Below are positions 35,580 through 46,294 of a stretch of DNA of 64,000 bases, piece after piece. Every line of letters starts with the position of its first letter. Within the stretch, counting starts at the first letter, position 1. Location of the stretch: the NCBI RefSeq assembly GCF_012184385.1, contig NZ_VSRL01000002.1, positions 1-64,000 of the forward strand. The letters are read 5' to 3'. Both the position numbers and the translations under genes were made by a program. The notes under the pieces are model-generated. The model saw only the letters and a program-made list of their open reading frames with translations, made no database searches and was not told the origin of the DNA. This DNA comes from Lentzea indica. GTDB taxonomy: Bacteria > Actinomycetota > Actinomycetes > Mycobacteriales > Pseudonocardiaceae.

Positions 35580-36491
35580 TCAGTCGCGGGCGTATCGGAG
35601 CACCCAGAGCATGTCCTGCTCGGTGACCGGTCCGTCCGCGACGCACGCCATCAGCCAGTCCGTCAGCGAATCAGGATCGATGCCCGCCCCGATCAGCACC
35701 AGCTGCGTCGGGGCGTCGTCGACTCTCGTGAACGAGATGTAGGCGCCAACGGTGTGCAGCATGAACGTGCCACCCTCGAAACGCACAAAACCCTTGGCGC
35801 GGAACAACCCTTCAGGTCGCGCCTGAAGAAAGTCCATGAACAGCTTGGGATGCAACGGATCCGAAGACTCGAACGTCACGCTGTCGTACACGGCATGCGC
35901 GTGCGTCGAGTGGTCGTCCAGATCGTCGAACGAAAGCTGGCGCGGTCCCATGTCCGGCGGTCGCACCTCGAACAGCAACGCCGGATCGATTCGCCCGTAC
36001 GACACCGGAAGCACCAGCACCGGTGAATCGAACGAAGGCAGTGAAGAAACCCGGTCGACCTTGTTCAGCACCACCAGGTCTGCCAACGCAAGGTCCCGGG
36101 AAAGGTCCGGCACGGCGGCGAACTCCACGGCGTCGACGACGTAGATCAGGCCGCCATAAGCCACGCCCGGCGCCTGCAGCACCATCCGGATCAGCGTCGA
36201 CGGCTCGGCGAGCCCGGACGCCTCGATGACGATGACGTCCAGGTCGGCCGCGGCCAGCTTCGTGAGCATCCCGTCCAGCTCGGTGCCGTCGACCGCGCAG
36301 CACAGGCAGCCGTTCGACAGCGACACCATCGAGTCGACCTGGGCCGACACCGCGAACGCGTCGATGTTGATCCGCCCGAAGTCGTTCACGACGACGCCGA
36401 TCCGCGTGCCACCGGACGTGCGCAGCAGGTGGTTGAGCAGGGTGGTCTTGCCGGAGCCGAGGAAGCCGGCGAGCACGACGACGGGAATCAC
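35580..36491 (-). CDS. G3E-family GTPase (CobW/zinc metallochaperone type)
   Basis: 303 residues. P-loop GFLGSGKTTLLNHLL, metal-binding GCLCC, EASGLAEP, NKVD, and a C-terminal CobW_C domain (RAKGFVRFEGG, ...HTVGAYISF). COG0523 GTPases hand zinc or another metal to client enzymes; the client here is not evident. Convergent with the hydrolase gene by 3 bases, with no terminator seen. No Zur-like site was recognised upstream. Confidence 0.9.
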   Translation of the reverse strand: MIPVVVLAGFLGSGKTTLLNHLLRTSGGTRIGVVVNDFGRINIDAFAVSAQVDSMVSLSNGCLCCAVDGTELDGMLTKLAAADLDVIVIEASGLAEPSTLIRMVLQAPGVAYGGLIYVVDAVEFAAVPDLSRDLALADLVVLNKVDRVSSLPSFDSPVLVLPVSYGRIDPALLFEVRPPDMGPRQLSFDDLDDHSTHAHAVYDSVTFESSDPLHPKLFMDFLQARPEGLFRAKGFVRFEGGTFMLHTVGAYISFTRVDDAPTQLVLIGAGIDPDSLTDWLMACVADGPVTEQDMLWVLRYARD

Positions 36492-36506
36492 GGTCCGCCA
36501 GGCTAC

Positions 36507-37328
36507 CTACCTCAACGTGATCAGCTTCGCCAGCGCCTCGTCCAGGGGCATGTCGACCGACGAGGGGAACACGATCAGCTGGTCGACGCCGAGGTCCTCG
36601 TACTGCCGGACCACCGAGGCGTCCAGCGCGGCCGTGGCCACGACGTTGATCTCCAGCGCGCCGAGCGACTCCGGCCGCTCGGTGATCGCGGACAGCCTGC
36701 GGATCCGCTTCAGGTTCGCCGCCGTCTCCTCGGGCGTGCCGACGCCGATCCACGCGTTGCCGCGCACCAAAGCACGACGCAACGCCCCGTCGCTCGCGCC
36801 GCCAACGGCGATCCTGGCGTTCGAAGGTCGTGGATGAGCATCGACGCCGCTGAACGACACGTACTTGCCGTCGTAGGCCGGCGCGGGTGAGTGCCACAGC
36901 GCCCGCATCGCGTCGATGTACTCGTCCGTTCGGCGGCCGCGGTCCGCGAGCGGCACGCCGACCGCGGTCATCTCCTGGGTCAGATAGCCCGCTCCGACGC
37001 CGAGCGTGAACCGGCCGCTGCTCAGCACGTCCAGGGACGCCACCTGCTTCGCGAGCACCACCGGGTTGCGCTGCGGGAGGATCACGATGCCGGTGCCCAG
37101 CTCCAGCCGGGACGTGGCCGCGGCGACGAAGCTCAGGTTGATCAACGGGTCGAGCAGGTTCGTGTCCGGCTCGGACGGCGACGGGTCGACGCGCGGGCTG
37201 GGCAGCACGACGTGCTCGGCGGCCCACCACGACCGGTAGCCGAGCTGTTCCACCAGTTCGGCCAGTCGAAGAGTCTCGGCAGGGGCGACCGTGTCGCCCA
37301 TGTTCAGTCCTTGAACCCCCATGTCCAT
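36507..37328 (-). CDS. LLM-class F420-dependent oxidoreductase
   Basis: 273 residues from ATG 37328; ATG 37322 is the alternative, and neither has a clear ribosome site, so it may be leaderless. Luciferase-like TIM barrel: YRSWWAAEHVV, VAAATSRLELGTGIVILPQRNPV, LDVLSSGRFTLGVGAGY, and the C-terminal ISGIGTPEE-like IGVGTPEETAAN. Actinobacterial members use coenzyme F420. The longer upstream frame is a shadow of the NfeD-like gene. It lies 15 nt from the GTPase and may form an operon with it. Confidence 0.88.
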   Translation of the reverse strand: MDMGVQGLNMGDTVAPAETLRLAELVEQLGYRSWWAAEHVVLPSPRVDPSPSEPDTNLLDPLINLSFVAAATSRLELGTGIVILPQRNPVVLAKQVASLDVLSSGRFTLGVGAGYLTQEMTAVGVPLADRGRRTDEYIDAMRALWHSPAPAYDGKYVSFSGVDAHPRPSNARIAVGGASDGALRRALVRGNAWIGVGTPEETAANLKRIRRLSAITERPESLGALEINVVATAALDASVVRQYEDLGVDQLIVFPSSVDMPLDEALAKLITLR

Positions 37329-37418
37329 GATCAGGACAACGATCGAGTGACGTCGATCATTCCGACCGAACTCAACATATTCCGCCCACCAGACATTCAT
37401 ACTGCGAGAAGGGGGGCG

Positions 37419-37952
37419 ATGATGACCGAGTTCGTGGCTGCCGCGCTGGCTTTTCCGACGGTGCTGTTCAGCTTCCTGGTGCTCGTGGTGCTGGCGTATT
37501 GGCTCACGGTCGCGTTGGTCGGCATGGACTTCGACGCCCCGGTGCTGCCGATCTCCATCTCGATGTTCGTCGTGATCACGTGGTTCGCCGCGCTGGTCGG
37601 CACGGTGCTGACGCCGGAAGGCTCGCTCCGGTACGCCATCCTCGCCGGCGCACTGCTGGTGGGAGCACTTCTCACGAAGATCCTCAGCATCCCGCTGAGG
37701 AACTGGACCAAGCCGGAGAAACCCGCGTCCCGCAACGACTTCGTGGGCCGCACGGCGATCGTGAAGACAGCGCGGGTCACTGAGAACTACGGGCAGGCCG
37801 AGGTCACCGCCGACGACGGCGGCACGGCGGTCGTGCAGGTGCGAGCGGCACAGAGCACCGAACTGAAAGCGGGACAGACCGCGCTGATCTTCGACTACGA
37901 CGCCGAAGGCGAGTTCTTCTGGGTCGTGGACATCATCACCACAGGGGGCTGA
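37419..37952 (+). CDS. NfeD-like/YqiJ-type membrane protein
   Basis: 177 residues: three membrane helices in the first ~90 residues and a C-terminal OB-fold-like beta domain (about 105-175, DFVGRTAIVKTARV...FFWVVDIITTGG). GGGGGGCG precedes ATG 37419. It is followed one base later by the flotillin-like gene, the usual pairing in which NfeD-type proteins accompany SPFH proteins in membrane microdomains. Confidence 0.75.
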   Translation: MMTEFVAAALAFPTVLFSFLVLVVLAYWLTVALVGMDFDAPVLPISISMFVVITWFAALVGTVLTPEGSLRYAILAGALLVGALLTKILSIPLRNWTKPEKPASRNDFVGRTAIVKTARVTENYGQAEVTADDGGTAVVQVRAAQSTELKAGQTALIFDYDAEGEFFWVVDIITTGG

Positions 37953-37953
37953 C

Positions 37954-39330
37954 ATGGGTGCGATCTCAACGGGCTTGATCGTGCTGATCGCGGTGATCGT
38001 CGTCGTGCTGATCCTGGCGATGATCACGTTGAGCAGGTTGTTCAAGAAGTGCGAGCAGGGCAAGGCGCTGATCGTCTCGAAGATGCGCAAGGTCGACGTG
38101 ACCTTCACCGGCACAGTGGTCCTCCCGGTGCTGCACAGATGCGAGACGATGGACATCTCGGTGAAGACCATCGAGATCCGCAGGGCCGGCAACGAGGGCC
38201 TGATCTGCCGCGACAACATCCGCGCGGACATCCGCATCACGTTCTTCGTGCGGGTCAACAAGACCGTCGAGGACGTCATCAAGGTCGCGCAGGCGATCGG
38301 CACCGAGCGGGCGAGCCACGAGGCCACGCTGCAAGAGCTGTTCAACGCCAAGTTCTCCGAGGCGCTCAAGACCGTCGGCAAGCAGCTCGACTTCGTCGAC
38401 CTCTACACCCACCGCGACGAGTTCCGGGACCGGATCGTCCAGGTCATCGGCACCGACCTCAACGGCTACAGCCTCGAGGACGCGGCCATCGACTACCTGG
38501 AGCAGACGCCGCTCAAGCAGCTCGACCCGGCGAACATCCTGGACGCGCAGGGCATCCGCAAGATCACCGAGCTGACCGCGATCGAGCACGTCAAGACCAA
38601 CGAGTTCACCCGCAACGAGGAGAAGGAGATCACGCGCCAGAACGTCAGCGCGCGTGAGGCGATCCTCGAGCTCGAACGCCGTCAGGCGGACGCGGAGATC
38701 AGGCAGAAGCGCGAGATCGAGACCGCCCGCGCGCAGCAGGAGGCGGAGACCCAGAAGGTCCAGGCGGAGGAACGCCTCAAGGCCAACACCGCGTTCATCC
38801 GCACCGAGGAACAGCTCGGCATCCAGACGGAGAACAAGGCCCGCGAGATCGCCGTCGCCGAGAAGAACCGCGAGCGCGTGATCGCTGTCGAGACCGAGCG
38901 CATCGAGAAGGACCGCCTGCTGGAGGTCATCGCCCGCGAACGCGAGACGTCGCTGCGCATGATCGAGAAGGACAAGGAGCTCGAGCACGAGCGCCGCGCG
39001 ATCGCCGACCTGGTGCGCGAGCGGGTCGCGGTCGAGAAGACCGTGGCCGAGCAGGAGGAGAACATCAAGCGCCTGCGTGCGGTCGAGGAGGCCGAACGTG
39101 AGCGGCAGCAGATCGTGATCATGGCCGAGGCCGAGGCACAGCAGTCGCTGGTCAAGGACATCAAGGCCGCCGAAGCCGCGGAACAGGCTGCGCAGCACAA
39201 GGCCCGCGAGGAGGTCGTGCTCGCTGAGGCGCGCAACCAGGCCGCCGAACTGGACACCCGCGCCAAGATCCGCCTCGCGGAGGGCACGCAGGCCGAGGCC
39301 CGTTGGACGAACTCCAGCGCGGACGGCTGA
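37954..39330 (+). pseudogene. SPFH/flotillin-like protein, 3' end lost
   Basis: N-terminal membrane helix (about 7-28), SPFH/band 7 domain (about 40-215), then a long Glu/Ala/Arg coiled coil (about 220-448). Up to KIRLAEGTQAEA (39299) it matches the YqiK-like flotillins, which usually run to about 650-700 residues. The last nine codons read through into the neighbouring regulator gene in the wrong frame. So the C-terminal third is missing and the junction is at about 39299. Confidence 0.7.
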
Positions 39331-40729
39331 CCCGGCTGCGCGCGCAGATCGCCTTTGCGCGCAGGCGCGGCGGTGATGCTCTGCCGTTGCTGTTCGACGC
39401 GGCCAACCGGCTGGAGCAGCTCGACGGCGGCCAGGCCCGTGAGGTGTACCTCGAAGCAATCGGGTCAGCGGTGTTCGCCGGCAGGCTGAAGGGGCGCGGT
39501 GCGCTTCTGGAAGTGGCCGAGGCTGCCCGCACCACACCACCGGGTCCGCGGCCACCACGACCGGTCGACGTCCTTCTCGACGGACTGGTCGCACGATTCG
39601 CCGACGGCTACGTCGAGGGTGCGCCGCTGTTGAACCACGCCCTGCGGGCTTTCCGGCAGGAAGCGTCACGCAACGCGGACGACATCATGCGCTGGCTGTG
39701 GCTGGCGTGGCTGACCGCGGCGGACATGTGGGACGACGAGACATGGCACGAACTGGTCACGCACGCGGTCCGGACCGCTCGCGAAACCGGCGCGCTCAAC
39801 TTTCTTCCCCTGGCCCTGTCCTATCGAGCTGTCGTGCACATGCATGCCGGCGAGTTCGACCTCGCCTCGACGTTGATCGAGGAGTCCGACGCGATCTTGA
39901 AGGTGACCGGCAACTCGCACCTCGGTTACCCCCGGCTGGCGCTGCTCGCCTGGCGTGGCGATCCCGAAGCTGCTTCGGCGCTCAAGGCCGGTGCCCGGTG
40001 GGCGAGCACCTGGGGTGAGGGACGAGCCATCGGTGGGCGCTACTTCTTGAACGCGGTGCTGTACAACGGCCTTGGCCAGTACCAGGACGCTCTGTCCAGC
40101 GCCGCACGAGCGTGCGAGTACGACGATCTGGGGATTTTCGGTCTCGCGCTGGTAGAACTGGTCGAGGCCGGGGTCGGGGCCGGTGCTCCCGAGCGGCCGC
40201 CGGCGCCCTGAGACTGATCGAGGATCGCTCCACCGCCAGCGGCACGGAGTGGGCGCTCGGTGTGCTGGCATGGTCGACAGCGTTGCTGAGCGACGGCCCA
40301 GCCGCCGATCGGTTGTACCGCAAGGCCATCGAACACCTCGGGCGCACCCGCGTCGGCGTCTACCTCGCACGCGCCCACCTGGTGTACGGCGAGTGGCTCC
40401 GTCGCGAGAACCGGCGCGACGAAGCGCGCGACCAGCTGCGGACCGCACACGAGATGCTGGACCGGTTCGGCGCCAACGCCTTCGCGGAGCGCGCCCGCCG
40501 CGAGCTGCTGGCCATCGGCGTGGCGGTACACCAACGCGCGGCCGAGACGCGTGAACCCCTCACCGCGCAGGAAGCCCAGATCGCCCGGCTCGCCGGCGAC
40601 GGCAGGACGAACTCCGAGATCGGCGCCGAGCTGTTCCTCAGCCCTCGCACCGTCGAGTGGCACCTGCGCAAGGTGTTCGCCAAGCTCGACGTCGCCTCGC
40701 GCAGAGAGCTCCGCGCGGCGCTGACCTGA
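39300..40729 (+). pseudogene. Large LuxR regulator, 5' part lost and frame broken once
   Basis: The frame from 39300 reads LDELQRGRLTRLRAQIAFA and goes on through TPR-like helices, as in the middle of AAA-LuxR regulators. It breaks at about 40196; the next frame gives GALRLIEDRSTASGTEWALG and the LuxR HTH (LTAQEAQIARLAGDGRTNSEI, RTVEWHLRKVFAKLDV). The ATPase domain (~450 residues) is absent. One restored G (CGGGCC) joins the two frames. It is closely similar to the regulator at 42580-45326. Confidence 0.8.
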
Positions 40730-40809
40730 CTGGCCGGTCGCCTCCTGTCACAGCGCAGCGGCCTGCCCTGTCCTAGTTGCCACACGGCCACTTCGGACAG
40801 GAGCACGAG

Positions 40810-41717
40810 ATGGGACAGTGGCGAGACAGAAGCCTGCCGGTCGTAGTCGGCATCGACGGGTCGTCCTCGGCCCTCGAGGCCGCCCGATGGGCCGCACGCG
40901 AGGCCGCACGCCGCAGCGCGCCGATGTACCTGGTCAGCGCCTTCAGCTGGTCAGGGCACAGACACCTCGGCGACCCGGCCTCGGCCACTACCGGGAGTCG
41001 ATGGTGCAGGACACCTGGAACACGGTCGCCGCGGCTGCCGAGGCCGCCCGGCACGTCGCCGAGGGTGTCGAGATCTCCGAGCTGACCGTCGACGGTTTCC
41101 CGGTGCCGCTGCTGGTCACCGAGTCGCGCACCGCCGGGCTCCTCGTCATCGGTGACCGCGGCCTCGGCGGATTCACCTCGCTGCTGGTCGGTTCGGTCGC
41201 GATCAGGCTGGCCGCCCAGGCGGAGTGCCCGGTCGTCGTCGTGCGCGGCGAAGACTCCTCCGACACCGGGCCGGTCGTCGTCGGCATCGACGGCTCACCG
41301 ATCAGCGAGGCGGCGCTGGAGTTCGCATTCGACGCGGCGGACGCGCGCGGAGTGCCCTTGATCGCGGTGCACGTGTGGAACGACTACGCGGTCGCCTTTG
41401 CCGTGACGGAGCCGGTGGAGTGGGACGCCGTCGAAGCCGAAGAGCATCGGCTGCTCGCCGAGCGGCTGGCGGGGTGGAGCGAGAAGTATCCCGATGTCGA
41501 GGTGCGGCGCGTGGTCGTGAGCGACAGCCCCGCTCACGCCCTGATCGAGCAGGCGACCGCCAGCTTGGCGCAGCTGATGGTCGTCGGGTCGCACGGCCGG
41601 GGCAGCGCGGCCGGCCTCGTGCTCGGCTCCGTCAGCCACGCGCTGCTGCACCACTCCCCCTGCCCGGTCGCGGTCGTGAGGCCAGATCCGAGCACTGACA
41701 CGTCGACGTCGCAATGA
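40810..41717 (+). pseudogene. Universal stress protein with two Usp domains, frame broken once
   Basis: ATG 40810 behind AGGAG. The first Usp domain (VVVGIDGSSSALEAARWAA) breaks at about 40978 after GHRHLGDP; the next frame resumes with GLGHYRESMVQDTW and continues through VIGDRGLGGFTSLLVGSVA, then a complete second Usp domain (VVVGIDGSPISEAALEF ... VGSHGRGSAAGLVLGSVSHALLHH). One restored G (CCCGGGCC) gives about 302 residues. Tandem-Usp proteins bind ATP and respond to dormancy or energy stress. Likely intact. Confidence 0.85.
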
Positions 41718-41727
41718 GCCCTGTGCC

Positions 41728-41976
41728 ATGAACCGCCGGGAGCAACGCGCACTGCGCGCCATCGAGAAGAACATCAAGATCGACGATCCGGAGCTGGCCG
41801 AACAGCTCCGCTCGTTCGGAGGTGGCGGAAGCGCGCGAAGGAAGTGGTACGCCGGGGCGCTCGCGGTGGTTCTGCTGTTGATCGGCGCCAACACGGGCTC
41901 CTCGGTGCTCCTTCTGGCAGGCCTTCTCCTCGTGCTGGCGCTCGGTCTCAAATGGACGTTTCAGGCAATGCACTGA
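41728..41976 (+). CDS. DUF3040 membrane protein
   Basis: 82 residues: soluble N-terminal helix (REQRALRAIEKNIKIDDPEL) characteristic of DUF3040, then two membrane helices (about 40-55, 58-75). Small actinobacterial membrane protein of unknown role, 10 nt after the Usp gene and probably in its transcript. Confidence 0.8.
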   Translation: MNRREQRALRAIEKNIKIDDPELAEQLRSFGGGGSARRKWYAGALAVVLLLIGANTGSSVLLLAGLLLVLALGLKWTFQAMH

Positions 41977-42009
41977 CCTGCCAGTTCCACCTACTCGTCA
42001 GGAGATCCA

Positions 42010-42573
42010 ATGACCACCGCAGCCACGACCAAGATCCCCGGTTACCTCGCGGGTACCTGGGACATCGACACGGCCCACTCCGATGTCTCCTTCAGCGTCC
42101 GGCACATGATGGTGGGCAAAGTTCGCGGCCGGTTCGCGGCCTTCTCCGGGCAGATCGTCACGGGCGACAACGTGACCGACTCGGTCGTCACCGCGTCGAT
42201 CCAGCCGGCGTCCATCGACACGGGCAACGCACAGCGCGACGCACACGTCCGCTCGGCCGACTTCTTCGACGTCGAGAACCACCCGCGTTGGACCTTCAGT
42301 TCCACCGGCGTCCGGATCGACGGCCACGGCCTCGTCGTCGACGGGGAGTTGACGATCAAGGGTGTCACGCGTTCCGTGCCGCTGGCGTTGGAGGTGAACG
42401 GCATCGGGCCGGACGACGGTGGCGGCACGCGCCTCGGTGTGTCGGCCACGACGACCATCGACCGCAACGACTTCGGCGTCGACATCAAGTTGCCGCTCGA
42501 CGGCGGTGGCGTCGTGGTCGGCGACAAGGTGCAGATCAGCCTCGACATCGAGGCGGTGCTGCGCCAGGCGTGA
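42010..42573 (+). CDS. YceI-family protein
   Basis: 187 residues, lipocalin-like YceI fold that binds isoprenoid-type lipids: GTWDIDTAHSDVSFSVRHMMVGKVRGRF, ADFFDVENHPRWTFSS, LTIKGVTRSVPL, TIDRNDFGV. No signal peptide, so cytosolic. AGGAGATCCA precedes ATG 42010. Likely in the same stress-type transcript as Usp and DUF3040. Confidence 0.9.
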   Translation: MTTAATTKIPGYLAGTWDIDTAHSDVSFSVRHMMVGKVRGRFAAFSGQIVTGDNVTDSVVTASIQPASIDTGNAQRDAHVRSADFFDVENHPRWTFSSTGVRIDGHGLVVDGELTIKGVTRSVPLALEVNGIGPDDGGGTRLGVSATTTIDRNDFGVDIKLPLDGGGVVVGDKVQISLDIEAVLRQA

Positions 42574-42579
42574 GTGGCC

Positions 42580-45326
42580 TCAGTCGCCGTGCGGCAATGC
42601 ATCCCGCAGCTGTCGCCGGGAAGTGATCGACAGCTTGGTGAAGACCTTGCGCAGGTGCCACTCGACCGTCCGCGTGCTGAGGAAGAGCCGGGCACCGACC
42701 TCCGGGTTGGACAGGCCTTCCCGGACGAGCAACGCGATTTGTCTCTCTTGCGGCGTCAGCTTCCCGCTCGACGACGCCTCGACAGAGCGCTCGCGGACTT
42801 TGTCCCCGTTGGCGAGCAACTCGCGGCGGGCACGTTCGGCGAACGCCGCCATGCCGATCGAGACGAACATCTCGTAGGCCGTGCGCAGCTGGAGTCGTGC
42901 GTCGGCCCGCCGCGACTGCGAGCGCAACCACTCGCCGTACAGCAGATGGGCACGTGCCAGCTCGGTGCGCAACTTCGTCCGTCCCAACCGCTCGATCGCA
43001 TCGCGGTACAGCTCGTCCGCGGCAGCCCCATCGCTCAGCAGCGCCCGGCAGCGAGCCAGGACTCCCTGCGCCCAGTCCGTGTCGCACGGCTCCGTCGCGT
43101 CCGCCAGAGGTTCGAGTGCGCTGAGGGCGATCTGGTCGTCTCCGACGCGCGCCGCGGCCTCGATGAGCTCGGGCAGCACCCATACCGAGATCCACAGCTC
43201 GGCGATCCGGGTGCTGGCCTGAGCCGCCGCCAGCGCCTGCTCGTAACGGGCGAGGCCGTTGTACAGGACCGCGGCTGCCCAGTTCGCGGACGTGACGCCC
43301 ATCAACTGGCCGTCCTCGCCGGCCCATTCGATGGTGGTGGCGATCAGCGCCGAGGCCTCTGCCTCCTTGCCCTGCATCACCGTCAGAATGAGCTGGGTGT
43401 GCGGCGCGAGGCGGACGCCGGTCACGGTGGCGATGGCTTCGGCTTCGGCGACGAGCGCGGCCGCGGCGCCGAAGTCCCCGGTCCACGTTGTCGCGATCCC
43501 CAACGAGGCGAGGTGGATGGGAAGCACGGTCAGAGCACCGGCACTACGCGCCACCTCGGCCGCCCTGGCGAACGTCTCGCGCATGGCCTGGTCATCCCAG
43601 ACGGCAGGGCTGACGCCGTTGGCCACCCATCCCCACCGCAGCAGGTCCTGCGCGGGAAGCTCCGCGAGCGCGGTCGCTGCCCGCCGCAGTACGGGGACAG
43701 CGGCGGCCCGGCCGTCGGTGACGAGCAGCGCGTAGCCGTCGAGCACCAGGTCGATGGGGCGCGGAGTACCGTCCGGCGGCGGGAGGGCTCTTATCGCCCG
43801 GGAGATCACCACGGTGATCTTGCCCTCTGCGGCGACCAGTGCCGCGGCGCCCCAGGCGAGAAGGTAGGTCTCCCGCGCGAGATCCATGTCGAAGGGTTCG
43901 AGCCGCTGTGCGGCCGCCAGCAGCATGGACGGCGCCTCGTCGTTCAGGCCGGCCGCGAACGTGATGTGGCTCCGTACCAGGTGGGCTCGCACGCGGAGGA
44001 ACTCGTCTTGCGCATCGCGTTCCGCGATGTCGACGAGTCTTCGTGCGGCAGCGAGATCTCCGGCCCGCAGGCTGGCGTCGGCGGCCGCGACGGCACGCTC
44101 GGCGCGTCGCGAGGTGTCGATCGTCAGTGCCACCGACCGCTGCAGGAAGGCGGCAGCGCGGCCAGCCCACCGCGCGCCTGCACACGGTCGGCGGACCGCT
44201 CGAGTTCCGCGGCGACGGCCTCGTCCGGTTCGGCGGCGGCGGACGCCAGATGCCAAGCACGGCGGTCCGGGTCTGTCTGCGGGTCGGTGGCCTCCGCCAA
44301 CGCCAGGTGAGCGGCTCGCCGGTCCTCCTCCCTGGCGGCCCGGTACACGGCCGAGCGCACGAGCGGATGACGGAAGATCACCCGCACGTCGAACGACAGC
44401 AGCTCGTCCATCTCGTCGCCGAGTGCCGTCGCCGGTGTGACGCCGAGATGTTCGGCCGCACGCCACACCACGGTGGGATCGCCGACCGGCTCGGCGGCCG
44501 CCACCAGTAGAAGCAGCCGGCTGTGTTCAGACAACTCCTCGATCCGCGTCAGGAAGCTCTCTTCGATCCGGTTGGGCAACGCATCGGTGTGCAGCAGTCC
44601 GAACCCACCCGCCACCTGGGTCACGGTCAACTCGCGAGGAAGCTCCAGCAGGGCGAGCGGGTTGCCCCTGGCCTCAGCGAGTACCCGGTCACGGATCCCG
44701 TGGTCGAGCCGGGCGCGAGTCGCGGAGTTGAGCAGGGCCAGGGCGTCGGCCTTGCTCAACCCGGTGACCTCGAGCTCCGGCAGGCCGAACAGGTCCTGCG
44801 CCCGGTGGCGGGCGGCGAAGACGAAGGCGATCGACTCGGCCAGCAGGCGGCGGGCCACGAAACCAAGGACCTGAGCCGAGGCCTGGTCCGTCCACTGCGC
44901 GTCGTCCAACAGACACAGCACCGGGCCGCCCTCGGAGACGTCCGACAGCAGACTCAGCACCGCCAGTCCGACGAGGAAGCGTTCGGGCGGGCTGCCCGCC
45001 CGCATCCCGAACACCGTCTCGAGGGCGTCGCGCTGCGGCTCGGGAAGGTCCTTCATCCGACCCAGCAGCGGCACGCAGAACTGGTGCAGCGTGGCGAACG
45101 CCAGCTCCATCTCCGACTCGACACCGGCCGCGCGCAGCACCCGCATGCCCGTCGCCGAGCTCTCCAGGTGTTCGAGCAGTGCCGACTTCCCCACTCCTGG
45201 CTCGCCGTGGAGCAGGAGCACGCGGCTCTCCCCCGCGCGGACAGCCCTGATCATCTGATCGAGGGCGGCACACTCCGATCCCCGTCCGATCAGCGCCGCA
45301 TGCTTCCGAACCGCCACCGGAGTCAT
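42580..45326 (-). pseudogene. Large AAA-LuxR transcriptional regulator, frame broken once
   Basis: ATG 45326. N-terminal AAA ATPase with Walker A GEPGVGKSALLEHL and Walker B VLCLLDDAQW, then TPR-like helices. The frame breaks at about 44157-44162 after QARGGL and continues one frame over (AAFLQRSVALTIDTSRRAE) to the LuxR HTH (LTPQERQIALLVREGLSNPEV, RTVEWHLRKVFTKLSI). One restored base gives about 915 residues, normal for the LAL/MalT-like family. It lies 30 nt downstream of the membrane hydrolase operon and may be co-transcribed with it. Confidence 0.85.
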
Positions 45327-45356
45327 CCTGGACTGGAATTTCCCGGTACGAAAGTT

Positions 45357-46294
45357 CTACTGCAGTGTGTCGTCGGTCGCCGTGATCACGCCGCGGCGGG
45401 TGCGGATCAACGCGATCACGGTGTCAGCGGTGCGGTCGAGGTGAGAGCGACCGTCGGGCAGTTCGGCAGTCGGGCTGATGTAGCTGTGCGGCCCGACGTG
45501 CGTGGCCGGATCGAGCCGCTGGGTGGTCACCTTCCCGGCGCGGCGCGCCTGGTTCCACCCGCTGCGGCGCACCAGCCGCCAGCGTTGGGGGAACAGCCAC
45601 CTGCCGACGCGCTCGATCCGGTCGCCGGCACTCGTGAGCTGGTACAGGTGCTCCGCGTGGGTGATGTCGTTCGCACCGTTGTGAAACCCGCCGAGCGTGA
45701 TCAGCAACAGCGGACAGCGCAACCGCGTGTGCAGAACGTCGACCGCGCCGGTGGCGACCTGGGCGCCACCGCTGTAGCTGAGCAGGACCACGGGGATCGC
45801 GCTGCCGACCTGGTAGCCGGCGAGCTGGAGCTGGGTGGCGATCTGGGTGCCGACGGCCCGGTTGTACAGGGGGCGGTACCGGTGGTCGGCGGCGACGAAG
45901 ATCTGCATGACGTTGTGCAGGAACAACAGCAGCCCGGCACGGCGGCGCAGCCACGCCCACACCGGCCGATCGGCGAGCGGGTCGCCAGCGGCGAGTAGGG
46001 CTGCACCTGACCCAACACCCGCAGTTCTGGTGCGCCGGCCAGGAGCGCCTTGACCAGCTGGCCGCCGTCCCGGCTGTCGCGGACCCGGCGTTTGCCGATG
46101 CCGTCCAGGTAGACCAGGTAGGCATCCGGGGGACGCTCAGGGGCCGCACCGCGGGCATGGGGCACGCCCGCCGGGAGCTCGCTGGCAGGAGCCCGCCAAC
46201 CGGCGCCGTAGATCAACAGCTCGTAGCGGGCCAGCAGGCCTTCCGCCAGCAGAATCGGCCCGACCGCGACGGCCCAGAGCAGGAAGCCGTTCAC
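45357..46294 (-). pseudogene. Membrane-anchored alpha/beta-hydrolase-like protein, frame broken once
   Basis: GTG 46294 overlaps the upstream stop (GTGA). N-terminal membrane helix (FLLWAVAVGPILLAEGL), a short extracytoplasmic stretch, then VLGQVQPYSPLA; the frame breaks at about 45984 and resumes with DRPVWAWLRRRAG, FVAADHRYRP, and the nucleophile-type motif LLSYSGGAQVA. One restored G (GGCC) joins them into about 312 residues. Distantly like alpha/beta hydrolases; substrate unknown. Last gene of a four-gene overlapping operon. Confidence 0.7.

Noticed and set aside
37329-38381. Extension of the LLM oxidoreductase to a 624-residue protein
   Set aside because: The upstream part is antisense to the NfeD-like and flotillin genes and has no homology to the LLM family.
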